A DNA stretch of 64,000 nucleotides. Origin: Ceratotherium simum simum (Eukaryota; Chordata; Mammalia; Perissodactyla; Rhinocerotidae). The translations under genes were made by a program, and so were the position numbers. Shown here in pieces: positions 58,720-64,000 of the stretch (its first letter is position 1; each line of letters begins with the position of its first letter). The DNA lies in assembly GCF_000283155.1 (NCBI RefSeq), contig NW_004454160.1, positions 2,752,937 through 2,816,936 on the forward strand. Direction: 5' to 3'. The notes beneath the pieces are model-generated. The model saw only the letters and a list, made by a program, of their open reading frames with translations, had not been told where the DNA came from and did no database searches.

Positions 58720-61240
58720 ATTGACAAGGAAGAAATCATGCTATTATTATTTGTAGATGCTATACTTCTATACTTAGAAAATTCAAAAGAGTCTATATCT
58801 AAGTTATTAGAAGTAATAAAGGAGTATGACAGGTTTGTTGGATGCAAGGTCAATATATAAAAATCAATTTGTATTTCTATGTACTAATGAGAGCAGTTAG
58901 AAAATGATAGTAACATCAAAAACTTAAAACATGGACTATATTTAACGAAAGACGTGAAAGACTACAGAAAACTATAAAACATCATTAAGTGGAATTAAAA
59001 GAGACTTAAATTAATGGAGGGATATACTATATTTGTGGATTGGAATGTAATTTTCCAGGATTGATGACTGTTGTGGCTCCTTACTCTCAAAAAGCATAAT
59101 GTGTCTCAAATAAGATAAATCAAAATATATCTGTTTGTAGACATATCATAGTCATCCAGCATAGCTGCATATCAAATGTGATCTTAAAAGTACCAGATAG
59201 AAAAACAGATTTCTTACAATGCAGTGACAACTAGGTTGACAATTGACTTCCCAAGAGGAACAATGAATCCAAGGGATTATGGAATAATATCTAGAAAGTA
59301 CTGAAATAAAATAACTGTTGACTTAGAATTATATTCCCAGTGAACTATCCTTCAAGAATGAGCACATAATAAAGACATTTTCAAATACCAAATAACGGAG
59401 AGCACTTACTACAAATGGAACTTTTAAAAGATGTTATTATTGAAGAAGGAAGATGATCTCAAAAGCAATGTCTGAGATATAAAAAGAAACTGTGACAAAA
59501 GAAACTTCTGAACATGCATAAATACAAGTAAATAAAAAATGTGAAGGACTAAAATAATAATATGAAGAGATAAAAAACAGGAGAGGGTTAAAAAATGTCT
59601 AGTATGGTAGGCAGTGACTAAAGTTGCTTGTGTTGCTTGGAGAGGTGATAAGTGTACTAATTAATTTTCCACTTTGTTAGGTTTAATCCGTATGTTAACA
59701 TTTTAAGGATAACCTCTAAGAAAATAGAAAAAGTAAATAACTTGCAAACCAAAAAAGGAGTAAAATAGGATCAAAAAAAAACAAATAAAAAACCTCAATC
59801 AATTCAAAAGAATCCATGAAAATAGTAAAAACATGAAACATAAGAAGTAAAGAGAAAATACAGAATGAATTGGTAAAATAAATCCAAATATATCACAATA
59901 AACGTTAATTGCTAAAATCTTTAGTTGAAACAAAAATAACAAAATTCATCTATATGCTCTTTAAGAGACTGAAGTATAAAGACAAAAAAAATGTGGAAAA
60001 TAAAAGTATGATAAAAAAATCTAAAAGATAAATACCAACTTAAGCTATCATAGCTATATTAATATCAGACAAAACCATTTTAAAACAAAAATATAATCAG
60101 GAATAAAGAGAGTCACTTCAAAATGATAAAATGAAGATACAACCATTCTAAACTTGGGTAAGTGTAAGAATATAACTTCAAAATAGATCAGGCAAAAATA
60201 GAATGAAATAAAAGGAGTAATGGACAAATTCACTCCCTCTCTGAGCAGCAACAACAAAAAATCAAGAAGACAATAATGATTTAGAAGATCTGAAAAAGAC
60301 AATAAATAATTCTGATATAAGGAACATATATAGAATCTTCTACTCCACAATTTGAGAAGTTTCTCAAGAACACAATTATGTTTATGAAAATTCGCGAGGC
60401 ACCAATGGTAAAGCAATTCTCGGTAAATTTCAAGGAATTAGTATCAAATAGACCTTTTTCTCTGACAATAATAACATTAATAACAGCAACAAAGCTAAAT
60501 AAAAAATCTTGTGTGCTTGGAAATTTAAAAAGACATGAGTCAAAGAAAAAAAATAAGAACAGAAATCAGAAAATAGTTAAAAGTAAATGATAAAATATAC
60601 TAAATAAAACTTGTGGGATGAGGCCAAAATAATACTTACAGGAAAATTTCTCGCTTAAATGTTTATATCAGAAGACAAAAAAAACTGAAAGAATGAGCTT
60701 AGACACAGAACTAATAAGTTAGACAAAGAACAACAAAATAAATACAAATATATAAGATAAAAATGTAAATAATGATAGGAAAAAAAGTAAGGAAATAGAA
60801 AATGAAGCTACAATAATCAACAAAGATTTGAGAAAACTAATAAAGCAGATACACCTCTGGCAAGATTGAGGAAGAAAAAAATAGGTTAAGGCACAAATAG
60901 CTAATTTTAATATGGGAGAAACTCACAAACATAAATGTTGAATAGAAAAAAAAATCACAGAAGAATACAAAAGAGTCAAAAATATACAAAACTTAATATA
61001 TTATTTATGTAGAAATACGTATGTATAAAGCTTTAAAGAAGAGCAAGGGAATGATAGGCACGAAATGGTGAACAGTGGTTCCCTTTGTGACGAATGGGGG
61101 AAGGGGGCTTTCCAAAGTGGCTTTAAATCCACAAGTTTGATTTATTTCTTAAAATGGATGGTAGGTGTTCAGGAATTAATTATACTACTTCCATTTTTTT
61201 AATAAGTGTGAAATATTTTATAGTAAATTAAACATTCTAT
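58720..61240 (+). mobile_element. Ancient L1 fragments, sense
   Basis: The part at 58735-58925 reads as the ORF2 RT region ('gatgctatacttctatactt', then 'ggatgcaaggtcaatatata'). From about 59100 the order restarts with more 5' blocks ('ttagaattatattcccagtg', 'gaatgagcacataataaaga'). It then goes through ORF2-like 'ctctttaagagactgaagta' to 60950, and a 3'-UTR-like end at 61020-61240 ('tgaacagtggttccctttgt'). At least two fragments or a rearranged element are present. The minus frame 60054-60416 is antisense. Confidence 0.6.
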
Positions 61241-61269
61241 GTCACTCATTTTTGCAATGTTTTATCCTT

Positions 61270-62870
61270 TCAACTGTCTCATTCTGTTACTCTTTTTTTG
61301 ACCTCATCACAACCTCTACGGATCTTACCTTTTCTCTGAGCTCTTACTTCCCTTCACCACCAAGCTTGCTTGCGTTTCTTCCCAACCTAGCCTAGCCCTC
61401 CTGATGAATACCTTCATCCTTGGAGCAATCTCAAGCTGCTGGATTCCCTATCCTTCTATCCCATTTTCCTTCACCAATTTCCTCAAGCCACTGATTTTGT
61501 TTTTTGTAATGTCCAGGAATATGCATTATTAATGTTCGCATTTGTATCCTTTCTCTTTTCAATCTCCTTTTGCTGTTCTTTCTTTACCTGTCTCTAAGTC
61601 TTGATGTTTCACAGGGCTCTCTAAGTGGCCACATTACATCTAATTCCATGTGCTTTCTCTTTATGGATCATCCACTCTCCTGGCTTCAATTACCTTCGGT
61701 AAGCTCTTGACATCACGTCTCTTATCTCTAAGTGAGACATCTTCCATGATTTCCAGATCTGACTATTGGGTTACTCACTTGATGGCACCAGTTAAATGTT
61801 TAAAACTTACCTTGAATTTTTGAATTCCTTATCTTTCTTCTAAAATTTATTTTTCTTCTTTTACTTACTGTTTTGGAGAATGACACCACCATATATCTAG
61901 ACACCAAAGCTGGAAGCGGAAATCATTCAAGAGTTCTTTTCCCTCACTTTCCACATGAAATCAAAGAGCAAATCTGGTATATGTCTCAGAACCATCCTTA
62001 AAACTTCTCACATTCATTCGCACTTTTATGTCTTAGCTCACAGTTATCCTGGACCGTTACGGTAGTCTTCTAATTCACCTCTCTGCCTCTAACTCTTCAT
62101 TCTTCCAATCCATCCTCTATACTAATGCCAGAGTGTTCTTTCTAAAATCTAAATCTTATGAGGTTTCTTCCTTGCCTGAAACCCTTCCCAACCTCGCCTT
62201 GCCTACCTAACAAATTTTAAACTCCAGAGTATGCAAATAAGGTCCTCCACGATCTGTCTTCTACCTACCATTCCAGACTTATTCCTCACTCCCTTTCTTT
62301 GTCTTCCCTTCACCCTCTCACCCACTACCAACATGTTCTTTGTCATTATTATCAACATACTAACATTTATTGAGCTCTTATACTTCAGTTACAGAATCCA
62401 TCATTTTACATTTGCTATTCCCAAATTAACTCAATGAGGAAAACACTTCTATTATGTCCATTTTATGGATGAAGATCATAGGCTAGTAAGTTGTAGAGTC
62501 AGAATTTGAACCCAGATGGTTATACTGAATTACTTACTATTTCCCTAATCATCAGACTGTTTTCCACTCCAGGATCTTGCTTTGCTTCCCCTCTTAACCC
62601 ACACAAGTTTCAGGACTCAGTTCACATACCATCTTCTATATGAAGCCTTGCCTTACCCTTCTGGGTGGCATTGACTTTTGTTCTCCTTCTGCATTCCTTC
62701 CATCGTAGTTTCCATAAGACTTAATCACATTTATTTTCTTGTCTTCCACCTCTTGCAGATTGTGAGGACTGGTACTGAAGTCATTTGTGTTTATTTGATG
62801 AAGACCTGAAACAAGAGCCTTGTACTTGGTTGAAACTCCGTAAATATTTGTTGAATTGAATTGTTGGATT
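61270..62870 (+). mobile_element. L2 LINE, sense, ORF 3' part to terminus, split by MIR
   Basis: L2 coding blocks run in order: 'gtttcacagggctctctaag', then 'tcctggcttcaattaccttc', 'ttccagatctgactattggg', 'gaatgacaccaccatatatc', 'actaatgccagagtgttctt' and 'ggtcctccacgatctgtctt'. After a MIR at about 62340-62575 the L2 resumes with 'caggactcagttcacatacc', 'tatgaagccttgccttaccc' and the terminus 'aaatatttgttgaattgaat'. Many stops; no functional ORF2. The first 270 bases are a weaker match. Confidence 0.75.
62340..62575 (-). repeat. MIR SINE, antisense, nested in L2
   Basis: 'taacatttattgagctctta', 'ccattttatggatgaagatc', 'agtaagttgtagagtcagaa' and 'tttgaacccagatggttata' give the complete antisense MIR order from 3' tail to tRNA-like head. 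Confidence 0.85.
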
Positions 62871-63715
62871 TCTGCAATCTTAACTTCTTCTGTTAATTAT
62901 TCACATCAGTAACCTCTGCTATACTATAATATTATAATTATAAATGTTTTATAAATGTTTTCATTCCACATTCTTTTATCCCTGTGCTTATCATAGTGCC
63001 TCAAATATAATAAATATTCAGTAAACATTGGTTAATTAGAGCATTGCATTCCTCCAACATATGGCAATTTTATCAGTCTACTTCCCAGGCTTCATATTGC
63101 CTTTAGCACAGAAAATGAATAGAATCAACATTACATTTTACTAAGGACCTATAATAAATTTTTAGCCACAGGTTGTATGTGGGGATATCTGCAAATCTGT
63201 CTTAATCTTCATCTGCTATTCCCTATTCCTGAACCCAGACAGTTATAGAGTTCTTGTTGTGAATTTGCCATTTTAGCTAACTTTATACACTACTTAATTT
63301 ATTTAGAGAGAGATTTGGCCTGAAGAGATCACTCTTTTGAGGTCAGTTTAAGAAAAGGAAAATGTAAGCCAAACGGTAGGATTTCTAAGCAATCATATCT
63401 ATTTGCCTGGGATACAATATGTCAAGGAGGAAAGCTGATTACTTGAGACAGTTTAAATGAAAGGGAGCAAAGCATTAAGACCACTGAGCTGGAGCAATGT
63501 CCAAATTGTTTCATATAGATGTTTTATCTTTATGGAAGTCAAATGTACATAAATCCAAACACAAAACTTATACCATAAACATTAAGGATAATTATTTGCA
63601 TAATAATAGAAATAGCCATATGACCTAATTTTCAATAAGATTCTGCATGTTTTCTTAGTTAGGGAATCTATCAATGCACTTGAATATTTGTTTAAAGGCT
63701 TTCATTGTTGGATAG
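62871..63715. other. No gene; small L2/MIR-like tail only
   Basis: Around 62980-63040 'gcttatcatagtgcctcaaa' with 'aaatattcagtaaacattgg' resembles an L2/MIR terminus. The rest is unassigned. Confidence 0.35.
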
Positions 63716-63958
63716 AGAACAAATAGAAGCTCAAAGCACTGTTTATCATAGCGTTCATTGTTTGTGGTAGCAGGAAAATGATAGCAGTCTGGGTCCCAGC
63801 CCTGGGGAAGTATTAACACAAGGTGGATGCATACGATGGAGTACTTGGCAGAAACCAGAAGCCACAAACTGGATATATGCATGGCAATAAGATTGTATCT
63901 TAAAAATATATTGCTGAGTGAAAAAAAGTAAGAAAGTTTGTATCTCCAGCACAAACCG
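63716..63958 (+). repeat. Ancient L1M/HAL1-like 3' fragment, sense
   Basis: 'ggtggatgcatacgatggag', 'tacttggcagaaaccagaag' and 'aaaatatattgctgagtgaa' with 'aaaaagtaagaaagtttgta' correspond to the sense strand of the old L1M 3' region. The minus frames 63655-63987 and 63755-63985 are shadows. Confidence 0.5.
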
Positions 63959-64000
63959 GTAGTGTAAATTAAATGACAGGCACACAACTAACCATTCCCG

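Noticed and set aside
1..64000. Prokaryotic-type systems (operons, CRISPR, phage, insertion sequences)
   Set aside because: Composition, SINE and LINE content and lack of dense coding show this is mammalian nuclear DNA. No such feature is present.

Overview
This is a mammalian nuclear window, almost certainly from a perissodactyl and most probably an equid. The diagnostic signal is eight copies of a tRNA-headed SINE of the equine repetitive element (ERE) type. Its 5' head reads like 'ggccggccctgtggcttag', it carries a B-box-like 'ggttcggatcc', and its 3' half contains 'agatgttagctcagggc' units. Most copies have target-site duplications that can be read directly. The base composition is AT-rich. 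I find no intact protein-coding gene, no functional RNA gene and no prokaryotic feature. The longest open frames are explained by repeats or are unrecognised.

The one recognisable gene relic is an ADAM-family metalloprotease/disintegrin pseudogene on the minus strand, at about 13.0-15.4 kb. In order it shows a cysteine-switch-like segment, a metalloprotease with a ruined zinc motif, a disintegrin domain, a cysteine-rich domain and an EGF-like remnant. No introns are seen. It is broken by stops and frameshifts, and by a 5'-truncated L1 that landed just upstream of the zinc-motif codons. A short CpG-rich block with an unassigned 120-codon frame lies against its 5' side.

Layout: 0-5 kb has an L1 tail at the window edge, ancient L1 and L2 remnants and one ERE. 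5-9.6 kb is an antisense L1 composite with a nested L1 tail and a nested ERE. 11.4-15.7 kb has two related sense L1 tails and the ADAM pseudogene. 16-34 kb is mostly unassigned sequence with L2, MIR, MER5A, ERE and old L1 pieces. 34-37 kb has an antisense L1 tail and a long antisense L2. 37-43 kb is mostly unassigned. 43.8-55.6 kb is nearly all antisense L1. Within it, a GC-rich block at 47.4-48.5 kb appears to hold two L1 5' ends in opposite orientation. 55.6-58.7 kb has unassigned sequence and an L2 split by a MER5A. 58.7-64 kb has ancient sense L1 and an L2 split by a MIR.

The window therefore looks like a repeat-rich intergenic or intronic tract whose history is recorded by nested insertions. 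Repeat family names below come from reading sequence blocks by eye, not from a database search. Boundaries of old repeats are approximate, often to within tens of bases.
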